Part shown: positions 1 to 8,033 of the stretch, in pieces | How the letters are laid out: each line of letters begins with the position of its first letter | Numbering within the stretch: the first letter of the stretch is position 1 | Assembly (NCBI GenBank): GCA_041481485.1 | Contig: JBGPBY010000077.1 | Span: 1 to 19,000, forward strand | Length of the DNA stretch: 19,000 bases | Reading direction: 5' to 3' | Source of the DNA: JBGPBY01 sp041481485 | Lineage (GTDB): Bacteria > Acidobacteriota > Terriglobia > 20CM-2-55-15 | The notes under the pieces: generated by a model | What the model was told of the DNA's origin: nothing | The model's input: only the letters and a program-made list of their open reading frames with translations | The model's database searches: none | Position numbers and translations under genes: made by a program

Positions 1-495
1 ATCACGCAGTTCACTTACTTTCAGCAGGCCGGTGGGCTCGACCTGTTTCCGATATCGGGTGAGATTACTTACGGCCTCGAGCGCATTGCGATGTTTCTGA
101 ACGACGTCGACAATGTGTACGACCTGCCGTGGAACAATGAGATCACCTATCGTGAGGTCCGGCATCGCGATGAGTACGAATTCTCAAAGTATTACTTTGA
201 ATCTGCCGACACCGCGCTGTATTTCCGGATGTTCAACGACTGGGAGCGTGAATCGCAGCGGCTGTTGAAGGAAGGTCTGGTCCTGGCCGCTTACGAGTGC
301 TGTTTGAAGTGCTCGCATAACTTCAACATCCTGGATGCGCGCGGAGCTATCAGCGTCACCGAACGTGCTCAAATCATTGGGCGGGTGCGCGCGCTGGCCG
401 TTGCCGTCGCCAGAGCTTATGTGGAGAGCCGAAGAGAGCAGGGCTTCCCGCTTCTCGGTTCCGCTTCTCGAGGGGAGGCACGGCTTGCCGGCTGA
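1..495 (+). CDS. glyQ: Glycyl-tRNA synthetase alpha subunit, C-terminal part (5' end outside window)
   Basis: Catalytic alpha subunit of the bacterial alpha2-beta2 glycyl-tRNA synthetase, which charges tRNA-Gly with glycine in the cytoplasm. The frame is open from base 1 and reads straight into recognisable GlyQ sequence: TQFTYFQQAGGLDLFPISGE, then ITYGLERIAMF, NVYDLPWN, and the C-terminal block FNILDARGAISVTERA. The 164 visible codons are a little over half of a usual GlyQ of about 290-300 residues, so the ATP-site N-terminus lies upstream of the window. The last 11 bases overlap the start of glyS, the usual order and coupling for these two subunits. The C-terminus after the SVTER block is short and variable, as in other GlyQ proteins. 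The identification is secure; the internal ATG at 91 is not the gene start. Confidence 0.97.
   Translation: MTQFTYFQQAGGLDLFPISGEITYGLERIAMFLNDVDNVYDLPWNNEITYREVRHRDEYEFSKYYFESADTALYFRMFNDWERESQRLLKEGLVLAAYECCLKCSHNFNILDARGAISVTERAQIIGRVRALAVAVARAYVESRREQGFPLLGSASRGEARLAG
471..478 (+). promoter_or_regulatory. Shine-Dalgarno site deciding the glyS TTG start
   Basis: The purine run AGGGGAGG lies inside the end of glyQ, six bases before the TTG at 485. The first ATG in frame, at 503, would cut into the conserved GlyS N-terminus and has no comparable site at good spacing. This supports 485 as the start. Confidence 0.7.
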
Positions 496-2539
496 GTTCT
501 GGATGGAAATCGGCTGCGAGGAAATCCCTGCCCGCACCATGGCGCGATCGTTGACGGATTTGCGGGAGCGGGTTGAAAAGCTGCTTCGCGATGAGAAGCT
601 GTCGTTCGACCGCGTGGAGGCAATCGGATCGGCACGGCGGTTTGTTGTGCGCGTTCCATCCCTGGCCGAACGGCAGGAGTCGCGCACGGAAAGAATCATG
701 GGGCCGCCGGCATCGATTGCATTCAAGGACGGCCAGCCGGCGCCGCCGCTGATTGGATTTGCGAAAAAGAACAACGTTGCCGTGGAAGCGCTGCAGAAGT
801 TCTCGACCGAACGTGGTGATTATTACGGTATCGAGTCGACCATAGAAGGTGGGACGGCCTCGTCGATACTGGAAAAGGGCCTGCCTCAAATCGTACGCAC
901 CATGTCGTTCCCGAAAACGATGATCTGGATGGATCCGGCCCAATCCTTTTCCCGCCCTCTCCGCTGGATTATTGCGCAACACGGAGGCCAGCCGATTCCG
1001 ATGGAGCTGTTCGGCGTTCATGCAGCGAACCATTCGGAAGGCCATCGAATCCTCGGTGCTGGACGGGTGGACGTCGGTTCGTTCGACGACTTCATTGCGA
1101 AACTGGAAAAGAACTTCGTCATCGTTTCACAGGAAGAACGGCGGACGAAGATCGAGCGGGAACTCAACGAGGAAGTCCACAAGCTGAATGGCCGGATTAT
1201 TGGTGACGATCGGCTGCTGGAAGAGGTCGTTTATATCAATGAATATCCGACCATCGTGCGTGGAAAGTTTGAAGAACGATTCCTGGAATTGCCGCGCGAG
1301 ATCCTGATCACGGTGATGAAGGAACATCAGAAGTATTTCGCCGTTGAAAATGAAAACGGCGAATTGCTTCCATACTTCCTGGCTGTGATGAATACCGCAA
1401 GCGATCCGAAGGGTTTCATCCGCAAAGGACACGAGCGTGTTCTCCGCGCGCGTCTGACGGATGCCTTGTTTTTCTGGGAGGTCGATCGAAAGCAGACGCT
1501 CGAGGAACGGCGGCCTCGTCTGAAGAGCATCGTGTTTCAGGAGAAACTGGGAACTTACGCCGATAAGGTGAAACGGGTCGCCAGGCTGGCCAGGAAAATC
1601 AACACACTGACAAAGGCAAGAGTCGATAAGACGGCGCTCGAGAGTGCGGTGCAGTGGAGCAAGAGCGACCTCACTTCGGACATTGTTCGCGAATTCACGG
1701 ACCTGCAGGGAATTGTCGGCGGGCTGTACGCGAAGCAAGAAGGCGCATCAGAAGAAGTCTGGCGTGCGATCTACGATCAGTATCGACCTCAGGGAATGGA
1801 CGACCGCTCGCCGGAGACAAAATCCGGGGCCGTTCTTTCCATTGCGGACAAGCTCGACACGGTTCTGGGGTGCTTTTCTGTGGGATTGATCCCGACGGGA
1901 TCGGAAGATCCGCTTGGATTGCGCCGGGCGATGCAGGGCGTCATCAAGGTATTGCTCGATCACAAGCTTCCGTTTTCAATGCAGAAGGCCGCAGGAGACG
2001 GATTCACGCCGCAGCTGAAGCAGTTCTTTGAGGACAGGCTTCGATTTATTTTGAGCCAGCGTGGGTTTGCCTATGACGAAATCAATGCGGTGGCGGCCAT
2101 CGGGTGTGATGATCCGTCGGAAACGCTGGACCGGGCAGAGGCGATACACCGCATTCGATCGAGTTCGGATTTCGAGGCGGTGTCGATCGCTTTCAAGCGC
2201 ATCAAAAATATTCTGAAGCAGGCGGAGCCGCCGCCCGATTCCGTACAGGTGGAACCCGCTGCCGCAGAATCCAATCTGGAACCCGCAGAATCCGGTTTGT
2301 TTGCATTTCTCGACGCCGCGAAAGCGAAAATCGAGAAACTGGAGCGCAGCCGCAAATACTTCAGGATTCTGGAGACGATGGCGGGAGGCCGGCCGGTCAT
2401 CGATCAGTTTTTCGAAAAGATCATGGTGATGCACCAGGATCCGTCGATTCGTAAACGCAGGCTGGATCTACTGGCAAACTTGTTTGCCGCGTTCTCGCGC
2501 GTCGCGGACATATCCGAGATTGTTGTCAACAAGAGTTAA
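485..2539 (+). CDS. glyS: Glycyl-tRNA synthetase beta subunit
   Basis: Beta subunit of tetrameric glycyl-tRNA synthetase, needed for tRNA-Gly recognition and full activity together with GlyQ. From the TTG at 485 the product is 684 residues, close to the usual length of about 690. It opens with MPAEFWMEIGCEEIPARTM, matching the family's EIGTEE(I/L)P opening. Further hallmarks are SARRFVVRV, the KTMIW and FSRPLRWI blocks, the MKEHQKYFAV motif, and the HD-like middle region with GGLYAKQEG, DQYRPQGMDD and SIADKLDTVLGCFSVGLIPTG. The C-terminal part is the anticodon-binding-like segment ending in a DPSIRKRRLDLLANL helix. The frame stays open upstream to 335, but that stretch overlaps glyQ coding sequence and has no GlyS character, so it was not included. 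glyS overlaps glyQ by 11 bp, implying coupled translation, and ppdK follows after 17 bp. Confidence 0.96.
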   Translation: MPAEFWMEIGCEEIPARTMARSLTDLRERVEKLLRDEKLSFDRVEAIGSARRFVVRVPSLAERQESRTERIMGPPASIAFKDGQPAPPLIGFAKKNNVAVEALQKFSTERGDYYGIESTIEGGTASSILEKGLPQIVRTMSFPKTMIWMDPAQSFSRPLRWIIAQHGGQPIPMELFGVHAANHSEGHRILGAGRVDVGSFDDFIAKLEKNFVIVSQEERRTKIERELNEEVHKLNGRIIGDDRLLEEVVYINEYPTIVRGKFEERFLELPREILITVMKEHQKYFAVENENGELLPYFLAVMNTASDPKGFIRKGHERVLRARLTDALFFWEVDRKQTLEERRPRLKSIVFQEKLGTYADKVKRVARLARKINTLTKARVDKTALESAVQWSKSDLTSDIVREFTDLQGIVGGLYAKQEGASEEVWRAIYDQYRPQGMDDRSPETKSGAVLSIADKLDTVLGCFSVGLIPTGSEDPLGLRRAMQGVIKVLLDHKLPFSMQKAAGDGFTPQLKQFFEDRLRFILSQRGFAYDEINAVAAIGCDDPSETLDRAEAIHRIRSSSDFEAVSIAFKRIKNILKQAEPPPDSVQVEPAAAESNLEPAESGLFAFLDAAKAKIEKLERSRKYFRILETMAGGRPVIDQFFEKIMVMHQDPSIRKRRLDLLANLFAAFSRVADISEIVVNKS

Positions 2540-2556
2540 AAGGGGAATAGCGAAAA

Positions 2557-5232
2557 ATGGCGAAGTACGTTTACTCGTTTGGAAGTGGCAAGGCCGAAGG
2601 CAAGGGCACGATGAAGGACACACTGGGCGGCAAGGGTGCCGGTCTGGCGGAGATGACCAATGCCGGCTTGCCGGTCCCTCCTGGATTCACGATCAGCACG
2701 GATGTGTGTCACAAGTACTATGAGAACAAGGGCAAGCTTGGCAACGACGTCGAGAAGCAGTTAAAGGATGCGGTCAGTCTGCTGGAAAAACGGACGGGTC
2801 AGAAGCTCGGTTCCGGAGACAATCCCCTGCTCGTGTCCGTCCGCTCCGGTGCGAAGTTTTCCATGCCGGGAATGATGGATACCGTTCTCAATCTTGGACT
2901 CAATGAGGCCACGGTCAAAGCCATTGCGAAGAAGTCCGGCAACGAACGATTTGCCTGGGACAGCTATCGCCGTTTTATTCAGATGTTCGGATCCGTTGTT
3001 CTTCAGATTGAGAAGAAACACTTCGACGAAATCTTTGAATCCGTTAAAGAGGGCGCGCACGCAAAGCTCGACACCGATATTCCTGTTTCTTCATTGCAGG
3101 AAATTGTCTCTCGCTACAAGGAACTGGTGAAACGATCCACCAAAGCGGATTTTCCGGATGAACCTTCATCCCAGCTGCGCTTGTCGATCAACGCTGTATT
3201 TCGTTCATGGATGAACGACCGTGCCATCCACTATCGCCGGATGAACAAAATCTCCGAGAGCCTGGGGACGGCCGTGAACGTTCAGGCCATGGTCTTTGGA
3301 AACATGGGCGAGACTTCGGGAACCGGCGTCGGCTTCACGCGAAATCCTTCTACCGGCGCGAAGGAGTTTTACGGCGAATTCCTGCTCAATGCCCAGGGCG
3401 AAGATGTCGTGGCGGGAATTCGAACCCCTGTTCCTTTGGTCGAACTCGAGCGCGCGATGCCCAAGTGTTACAAACAGCTTCGCCAGATTACAACGAATCT
3501 CGAGAAGCATTATCGCGACATGCAGGACTTTGAATTTACGATTCAAGAGGGAACGCTCTACATGCTGCAGACGCGGAATGGCAAGCGTACCGGCCGCGCC
3601 GCGGTCACCGTTGCCGTGGACATGGTTCGCGAGAAGTTGATTTCTGCAGAAGATGCCGTCATGCGCGTCGAACCGATGCAATTGGATCAGCTGTTGCATC
3701 GGGTGCTGGATCCCAAGGCGAAAGTGAAGGAGCTCACGAAGGGATTGCCCGCGTCTCCGGGCGCTGCAAGCGGACGAGTCGTTTTCAGTTCGGATGATGC
3801 AGTTTCTCAGTCGGGGAAAAGCCGTGTGATTCTGGTGCGTAAGGAAACCACGCCGGACGACATTCATGGCATGGAAGTAGCGGCAGGTATTCTGACGTCG
3901 CGCGGCGGTATGACGAGCCACGCTGCTGTCGTTGCACGCGGCATGGGAATCTGCTGCGTTGTCGGTGCGGAAGCCGTGAAAATCGATGAAGGCACGAAGA
4001 CCATGATGATCGGCAATCAGGTCTTTCATGAAGGCGATTACATTACTGTCGAAGGATCAACGGGAAGGGTGTTTGAAGGTCAGGTGCCGACAATCGAACC
4101 CGACCCGAACAGCGGGTCATTTGCCGAATTCATGAAAATGGCGGACAAGGTACGACGCCTGCGCGTCCGCGCGAATGCCGACATTCCGCGCGACGCCGAA
4201 GTGGCCCGCAAGTTCGGAGCCGAAGGCATCGGCCTGTGCCGGACCGAACACATGTTCTTCGCGGAAGACCGCCTGCCGTTTGTGCAGCAGATGATCCTCT
4301 CGAGCACCGAAGCGGATCGCCGAAAGGCGCTGGATAAACTGCTTCCGTTTCAACGCTCGGATTTCGAAGGATTGTTCCGCGCCATGGGCGAGCTGCCGGT
4401 GACGATTCGGCTTCTGGATCCGCCGTTGCATGAGTTTCTTCCCAAGAGGGAAGAACTCATGGTCGAGCTCGCGGTCATGCGCGTCAAGGGAGCGCCGGCC
4501 AGTGAAATCATGGAAAAAGAGAAACTGCTCAGCCGCGTCGAAGAACTGCATGAGTTCAACCCCATGCTCGGACACCGTGGTTGCCGGCTAGGAATTACGT
4601 ACCCGGAGATCTCGGAAATGCAGTGCCGCGCGATTTTTGAAGCGGCTTCGAATGTGCAGAAGAAGGGAAAGAAAGTAAAACCCGAGATCATGATTCCTCT
4701 AGTCGGTACGGAGAAGGAGTTCGAGGAGCAGAAACTGATCGTCGATCGCATCGCGGCTGAAGTTTTTGCGGCAAAGGGATCGAAAGTCGAATACATGGTC
4801 GGAACCATGATCGAGCTTCCGCGCGCGGCTGTGGTTGCAGACAAGATCGCACAGAATGCCGAGTTCTTTTCATTCGGAACCAACGACCTGACGCAGACAA
4901 CGTTCGGATACTCCCGAGATGATGCGGGAGGGTTTACGGCCGATTACCTGCGGCGCGGAATTCTGAAAGTCGATCCCTTCCAGGTATTGGACCAGGAGGG
5001 AGTCGGCAGCCTGATGAAGATGGCCGTGCAAAAAGGCCGGTCCGTGCGCGCGAAAATCAAGCTGGGAATTTGCGGAGAACATGGCGGGGAACCATCGTCC
5101 GTCGAGTTTTGCGACAGCATCGGCCTCGACTACGTCAGCTGCTCTCCGTATCGCGTGCCGATCGCAAGGCTGGCGGCCGCACAAGCCGTGATCGCCCGCA
5201 AATCAAGCAAGGAACGCGGCCGCACGGTATAA
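2557..5232 (+). CDS. ppdK: Pyruvate, phosphate dikinase
   Basis: Reversibly interconverts pyruvate, ATP and phosphate with phosphoenolpyruvate, AMP and pyrophosphate in the cytoplasm, linking glycolysis and gluconeogenesis. The 891-residue length is normal for bacterial PPDK. In order: an N-terminal ATP-grasp domain (LGGKGAGLAEM near residues 25-35, SVRSGAKFSMPGMMDTVLNLG, then QTRNGKRTGRAAV); a central phosphohistidine domain with GGMTSHAAVVARGMG, whose histidine is residue 455; and a C-terminal PEP/pyruvate TIM barrel (GLCRTEHMFF, MLGHRGCRLG, FFSFGTNDLTQTTFGYSRDD, and GICGEHGG with the catalytic cysteine at residue 839). All catalytic hallmarks are intact. An AGGGGA site lies ten bases before the ATG. 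Spacing of 17 bp from glyS suggests one transcript. The gene ends just before an inverted repeat that may end transcription. Confidence 0.98.
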   Translation: MAKYVYSFGSGKAEGKGTMKDTLGGKGAGLAEMTNAGLPVPPGFTISTDVCHKYYENKGKLGNDVEKQLKDAVSLLEKRTGQKLGSGDNPLLVSVRSGAKFSMPGMMDTVLNLGLNEATVKAIAKKSGNERFAWDSYRRFIQMFGSVVLQIEKKHFDEIFESVKEGAHAKLDTDIPVSSLQEIVSRYKELVKRSTKADFPDEPSSQLRLSINAVFRSWMNDRAIHYRRMNKISESLGTAVNVQAMVFGNMGETSGTGVGFTRNPSTGAKEFYGEFLLNAQGEDVVAGIRTPVPLVELERAMPKCYKQLRQITTNLEKHYRDMQDFEFTIQEGTLYMLQTRNGKRTGRAAVTVAVDMVREKLISAEDAVMRVEPMQLDQLLHRVLDPKAKVKELTKGLPASPGAASGRVVFSSDDAVSQSGKSRVILVRKETTPDDIHGMEVAAGILTSRGGMTSHAAVVARGMGICCVVGAEAVKIDEGTKTMMIGNQVFHEGDYITVEGSTGRVFEGQVPTIEPDPNSGSFAEFMKMADKVRRLRVRANADIPRDAEVARKFGAEGIGLCRTEHMFFAEDRLPFVQQMILSSTEADRRKALDKLLPFQRSDFEGLFRAMGELPVTIRLLDPPLHEFLPKREELMVELAVMRVKGAPASEIMEKEKLLSRVEELHEFNPMLGHRGCRLGITYPEISEMQCRAIFEAASNVQKKGKKVKPEIMIPLVGTEKEFEEQKLIVDRIAAEVFAAKGSKVEYMVGTMIELPRAAVVADKIAQNAEFFSFGTNDLTQTTFGYSRDDAGGFTADYLRRGILKVDPFQVLDQEGVGSLMKMAVQKGRSVRAKIKLGICGEHGGEPSSVEFCDSIGLDYVSCSPYRVPIARLAAAQAVIARKSSKERGRTV

Positions 5233-5254
5233 GGACGGAGTTTATTGATCTGCC

Positions 5255-5279
5255 GCGCCTCCGGCGCTGAAATGTTTTT
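5255..5279 (+). terminator. Possible terminator of the glyQS-ppdK transcript
   Basis: A 5-bp GC-only stem with a 3-base loop (5255-5267) is followed seven bases later by five T residues (5275-5279). It starts 22 bases after the ppdK stop codon. The gap between stem and T run is longer than in a classical intrinsic terminator, so the role is uncertain. The much larger inverted repeat around it could also fold in RNA. Confidence 0.35.
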
Positions 5280-5463
5280 GTGATTTACATTCCACCGGCT
5301 CACGCCGGTGGCAAGCGGACTGCCGCCGCTCCGCGGCTCAAGCACAGATTCGAGCCCACGCCGGGACTGGACTGTTGCCGCTCCGCAGTTCCCACTTTTC
5401 TGAGCCGCGGAGCGGCGGCACGATTCCTTAGCCACCGGCGTGAGCCGGTGGAATGTAAAACAC

Positions 5464-5488
5464 AAAAACATTTCAGCGCCGGAGGCGC
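5464..5488 (-). terminator. Possible terminator for the minus-strand glycosyltransferase transcript
   Basis: This mirrors the plus-strand element: the stem at 5488-5476, read on the minus strand, is followed by the T run at 5468-5464. It starts 29 bases after the end of the minus-strand gene that stops at 5518. Because the two arms are inverted, each converging gene meets the same hairpin plus T run. The stem-to-T spacing is again longer than in a textbook terminator. Confidence 0.35.
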
Positions 5489-5517
5489 GGCAGATCCAGC
5501 AATCCGGGAGGCAATGT

Positions 5518-7053
5518 TCACTGTTCAATTGTCATTTTTGGGACAGTCTGGATCTCCGGCACTGGGGATTTGCCGGTAATTCTAAAGCTGCTCACCAAAG
5601 TCAAGATCAGGAACAACGGCCCGCCGTAGAGCGAAAATTTGCAGAGCCTGAAGAGCAGCAAGTCGTTTCCGGATTTCTCACGATCCCACAAACCGAGAAG
5701 TGCCGATTGTGGCTGATTGAACTCACGCAGGTCGATGGCCGCCCAGGGCAGCGCTCCTTTCGGGGCTTCCCAAACCCACAGGTGGGACGGAGTCCAGTTG
5801 TCGGGTCCCTTGGGTTCGCGCATCCATGAATCGAACAGGCGGGCATGCAGGAGCATGTCGTTCCACAGCGGATCGCCGTTGATCCACTCCATGGTGTTTT
5901 GTCCCGCTCTCAACATGGCGAAGTCTTGAATGCCGTAATAGTAGAAAGCACCCAGAAACGAAATGATGATTCCAGCGAGAGACAGAATCACAATCGAAAA
6001 ATGCCGCCGCCATTCGAATTTCGGCCATGCGGCTCCGATGCACAGAATAAACGGTGCGACGATCGGATGCATATAGCGCGGCCCCCACACTTCATCGGAG
6101 CCAAATGTCATTAGGGACATGAACCCGACAACGCACGCCGTCAGCAGGACTGTAAAGATCGCGACGTGACGGTCCCTGCGGAATGCGCGGGCAACACAGA
6201 ATATGCTCACCAAAAGTATCGGAGCATAGAGGAACACTCCTTTTGTGGGTGAGCCGAAGAGTGCGAGGGCATTGGGAAAAATCTGAAATGGAGAGTGGAT
6301 CATCCACGGCCTGATATTGTTTGCCCCTCCGCCCAGGGGCCCCCAATACAATTTCTGACTCCAGTAGCCGAATCCCATAATAGCCGCAACTATCGATGAC
6401 GTGACGAGCATTTCTGGAATGCGCGATCGCCATTCGTCATGGAATTGAGCGTAAATCAGATATGCAATTGCCGGCCACATGACGATACCCGTTGCCTTGA
6501 GGTTGAGCGCCAAACCGCAGACCACAGCGAATTGAATCAGTTTGGGCCAGCCCTGGATCTTTCCCGAGGCCAGTCCCAGATAAGCGGCAAGCATGACAAA
6601 CAACGATTGTTTGGTTTCCAGGCCGATATAGGCATATGGCCAGAGCATCGTTCCGAAAGCGGCGGTTACCGCCAATAACAAGCTCATGCCGGCAGAGCAG
6701 AGTTTGCGCAACCACAGAAACAGAACGACGACGAGCAGTGATGTGGAGAGCACCGGCTCCAGGGAAAGGCCAAAATCCGCTGACAGGAAAAGCTTCCCGA
6801 ACTTGATGAATATGAGGTTCAAGACAACGGGAATCGGTCCGTGCCGGGACCACAACATCGGAGGAATGGGCCGGCCCTTGAACCAGGTGTTGAACACTTC
6901 CAGCATTCGTGACCCGGAATCCAGTTCCTCGGAAACATAGCCTCGGCCAGTCGTTGATCCCGGAGCAAGCGACAGGTAACAGAAGAAGACCGCAAAAAAA
7001 AGCAGGATCGCCGAGTTTCGATGAGAGATTACGTTACCCTTTTGTAAATTCAA
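5518..7053 (-). CDS. Polytopic membrane protein, probable GT-C-type glycosyltransferase
   Basis: A 511-residue integral membrane protein with about ten hydrophobic segments; the first spans roughly residues 14-32. The first outward-facing loop carries an acidic cluster (SEELDSGSRM, with E42, E43 and D45), where GT-C enzymes place their catalytic acid. Typical blocks include RHGPIPVVLNL, FGTMLWPYAYIGLETKQSL, LALNLKATGIVMWPA, FGSPTKGVFLYAPIL and WGPRYMHPIVAPFIL. Proteins of this kind transfer sugars from lipid-linked donors on the outer face of the inner membrane. The substrate cannot be told from sequence. The start is a TTG at 7053 with a weak GGTGGA upstream; no ATG is available before the first membrane segment. 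It lies 29 bp downstream of the nucleotidyltransferase gene, so the two probably form an operon. Confident as a membrane glycosyltransferase-like protein, less so for activity. Confidence 0.8.
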   Translation of the reverse strand: MNLQKGNVISHRNSAILLFFAVFFCYLSLAPGSTTGRGYVSEELDSGSRMLEVFNTWFKGRPIPPMLWSRHGPIPVVLNLIFIKFGKLFLSADFGLSLEPVLSTSLLVVVLFLWLRKLCSAGMSLLLAVTAAFGTMLWPYAYIGLETKQSLFVMLAAYLGLASGKIQGWPKLIQFAVVCGLALNLKATGIVMWPAIAYLIYAQFHDEWRSRIPEMLVTSSIVAAIMGFGYWSQKLYWGPLGGGANNIRPWMIHSPFQIFPNALALFGSPTKGVFLYAPILLVSIFCVARAFRRDRHVAIFTVLLTACVVGFMSLMTFGSDEVWGPRYMHPIVAPFILCIGAAWPKFEWRRHFSIVILSLAGIIISFLGAFYYYGIQDFAMLRAGQNTMEWINGDPLWNDMLLHARLFDSWMREPKGPDNWTPSHLWVWEAPKGALPWAAIDLREFNQPQSALLGLWDREKSGNDLLLFRLCKFSLYGGPLFLILTLVSSFRITGKSPVPEIQTVPKMTIEQ

Positions 7054-7082
7054 GCCATTCCACCGCCAAAGAGTTTAGCGTA

Positions 7083-7787
7083 CTATCCGTGTTTCGCTGC
7101 GGTCTTCAGAAACGTTTCTGTATCGCGCAGTCCCTCCAGCGATCCGATTTCATAGAATCGCTCGTGGACTTCAAACGCCGCCAGTTTTCCTTCGTGCAGG
7201 AGCCGCTGATATACAGCGGCGAGGTCGCGTTTTTCACGAGCCGGCAATTCGGAAAAGACGTGTTTGTCGAAGGCTCCCAACCCGTAGTCGATGTGGTGCA
7301 TTTCCGGCGAACGATCGCGTTTGTCGTACTTCAAAATATTTTTCCCATCGAATTCCACATTGCTGCTGTCGAAGAGTCCTTCGTTGCGGAATACGGCCAT
7401 CAGTCCCGGCTTTCGACTCGATCGAAACGATGCTTCTACGGAGCGATAGTCGCAGGTGAGGTAAGAATCTCCGTAAAGCACGAAGAATTGTTCGGGCAGC
7501 AGGGACAGTGCGTTTCGAATCGCGCCGGCAGTTCCGAGCAATTCCGGTCCATCGAAGGAATACTCCAGGGATATCCCCAGTCCCGACCCGTCGCCATACG
7601 TTTCCTGGATCATTTCGCCCAGATATCCGACGGAGAGGACTATTTTCCGCATGCCATGGCTCTTGAGAAGCTGAATCTGGTGCCAGAGAAACGGGTGACC
7701 GGCAACTTCCAAAAGAGCCTTTGGTATTTTTTCGGTAAGCGGTCTCAACCGAGTTGCAAGTCCTCCGGCAAGAATGACCGCGGGCAT
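7083..7787 (-). CDS. hddC: Sugar-1-phosphate nucleotidyltransferase, HddC-like
   Basis: A 234-residue NTP-transferase-fold enzyme. It opens with MPAVILAGGLATRLRPLTEK, the nucleotide-binding signature GGxxTRLRPLT...PK, followed by PKALLEVAGHPFLWHQI. FVLYGDSYLTCDY carries the metal-binding Asp, and IDYGLGAF and the C-terminal FYEIGSLEGL are typical of the short nucleotidyltransferases. The length and absence of a beta-helix tail fit D-glycero-alpha-D-manno-heptose 1-phosphate guanylyltransferase (HddC) or a MurU-like uridylyltransferase. The heptose reading is favoured because HddA-like and GmhB-like proteins are encoded in the same locus. The frame is open up to 7883, but the added 32 residues do not look like this family. 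The ATG at 7787 places the conserved MPAVILAGG at the N-terminus, although no clear ribosome site precedes it. It is transcribed ahead of the membrane glycosyltransferase gene. Confidence 0.8.
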   Translation of the reverse strand: MPAVILAGGLATRLRPLTEKIPKALLEVAGHPFLWHQIQLLKSHGMRKIVLSVGYLGEMIQETYGDGSGLGISLEYSFDGPELLGTAGAIRNALSLLPEQFFVLYGDSYLTCDYRSVEASFRSSRKPGLMAVFRNEGLFDSSNVEFDGKNILKYDKRDRSPEMHHIDYGLGAFDKHVFSELPAREKRDLAAVYQRLLHEGKLAAFEVHERFYEIGSLEGLRDTETFLKTAAKHG

Positions 7788-8033
7788 GAGGTCATTCACT
7801 GGAGAAATTGATGCCTTGATGGAACATGCGAACCATTTATAACACCAGAATTCGGATTTCCGCGCTGCCATTTCGATTGCCAAAGAGCATCTGCGGCTAT
7901 CATTGTCGGGGGTTTGTGGTATTTTGGAACATGACTGGAACTTGATAGGTCACGCGAAAAAGGGATTTGCCGCGGATTTTTCTACGGAACATCCAGTCCG
8001 TTCAATCTCTTTGGGAGCTGATCCGTTTCAGTA
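7788..8033. promoter_or_regulatory. Divergent intergenic region with a weak minus-strand -10 candidate
   Basis: This 246-bp gap separates the minus-strand nucleotidyltransferase gene from the plus-strand methyltransferase/GT2 gene, so promoters for both directions should lie here. On the minus strand, TATAAA (complement of 7841-7836) would give a leader of about 40 bases to the ATG at 7787. No good -35 box accompanies it. No convincing plus-strand promoter was seen, and the purine run GGGAG at 8013-8017 is too far (16 bases) from the ATG at 8034 to be a normal ribosome site. Confidence 0.35.

Larger units (their letters stand above)
5247..5496. repeat. Long imperfect inverted repeat: two REP-like units in opposite orientation
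   Basis: The left arm (5247-5340) and right arm (5401-5496) are near-perfect reverse complements of about 95 bases around a 60-base centre. Each arm contains smaller hairpin-forming pieces: GCGCC-TCC-GGCGC, followed outward-to-inward by a five-T run, and CCACCGG-CTCACG-CCGGTGG. The element fills the space between the converging ends of ppdK and the membrane glycosyltransferase gene. The core reappears once near 18127, so this is a dispersed repeat family rather than a local accident. The layout resembles paired REP elements (BIMEs), but no named family was recognised. Short open frames crossing it are not genes. Confidence 0.9.

Noticed and set aside
335..484. Upstream extension of the glyS frame
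   Set aside because: It overlaps glyQ coding sequence, does not resemble any GlyS N-terminus, and a good ribosome site supports the TTG at 485.
3205..4029. Long open frame (274 codons) on the minus strand within ppdK
   Set aside because: It is antisense to strongly conserved PPDK sequence, including the catalytic histidine region, has no recognisable motif, and lacks a plausible ribosome site.
5247..5496. Possible CRISPR array or insertion sequence
   Set aside because: There are only two units, inverted not tandem, with no regular spacers, no transposase frame and no Cas genes.
6909..7811. Open frame of 300 codons on the plus strand
   Set aside because: Antisense to the HddC-like nucleotidyltransferase gene and the start of the membrane glycosyltransferase gene; no domain seen.
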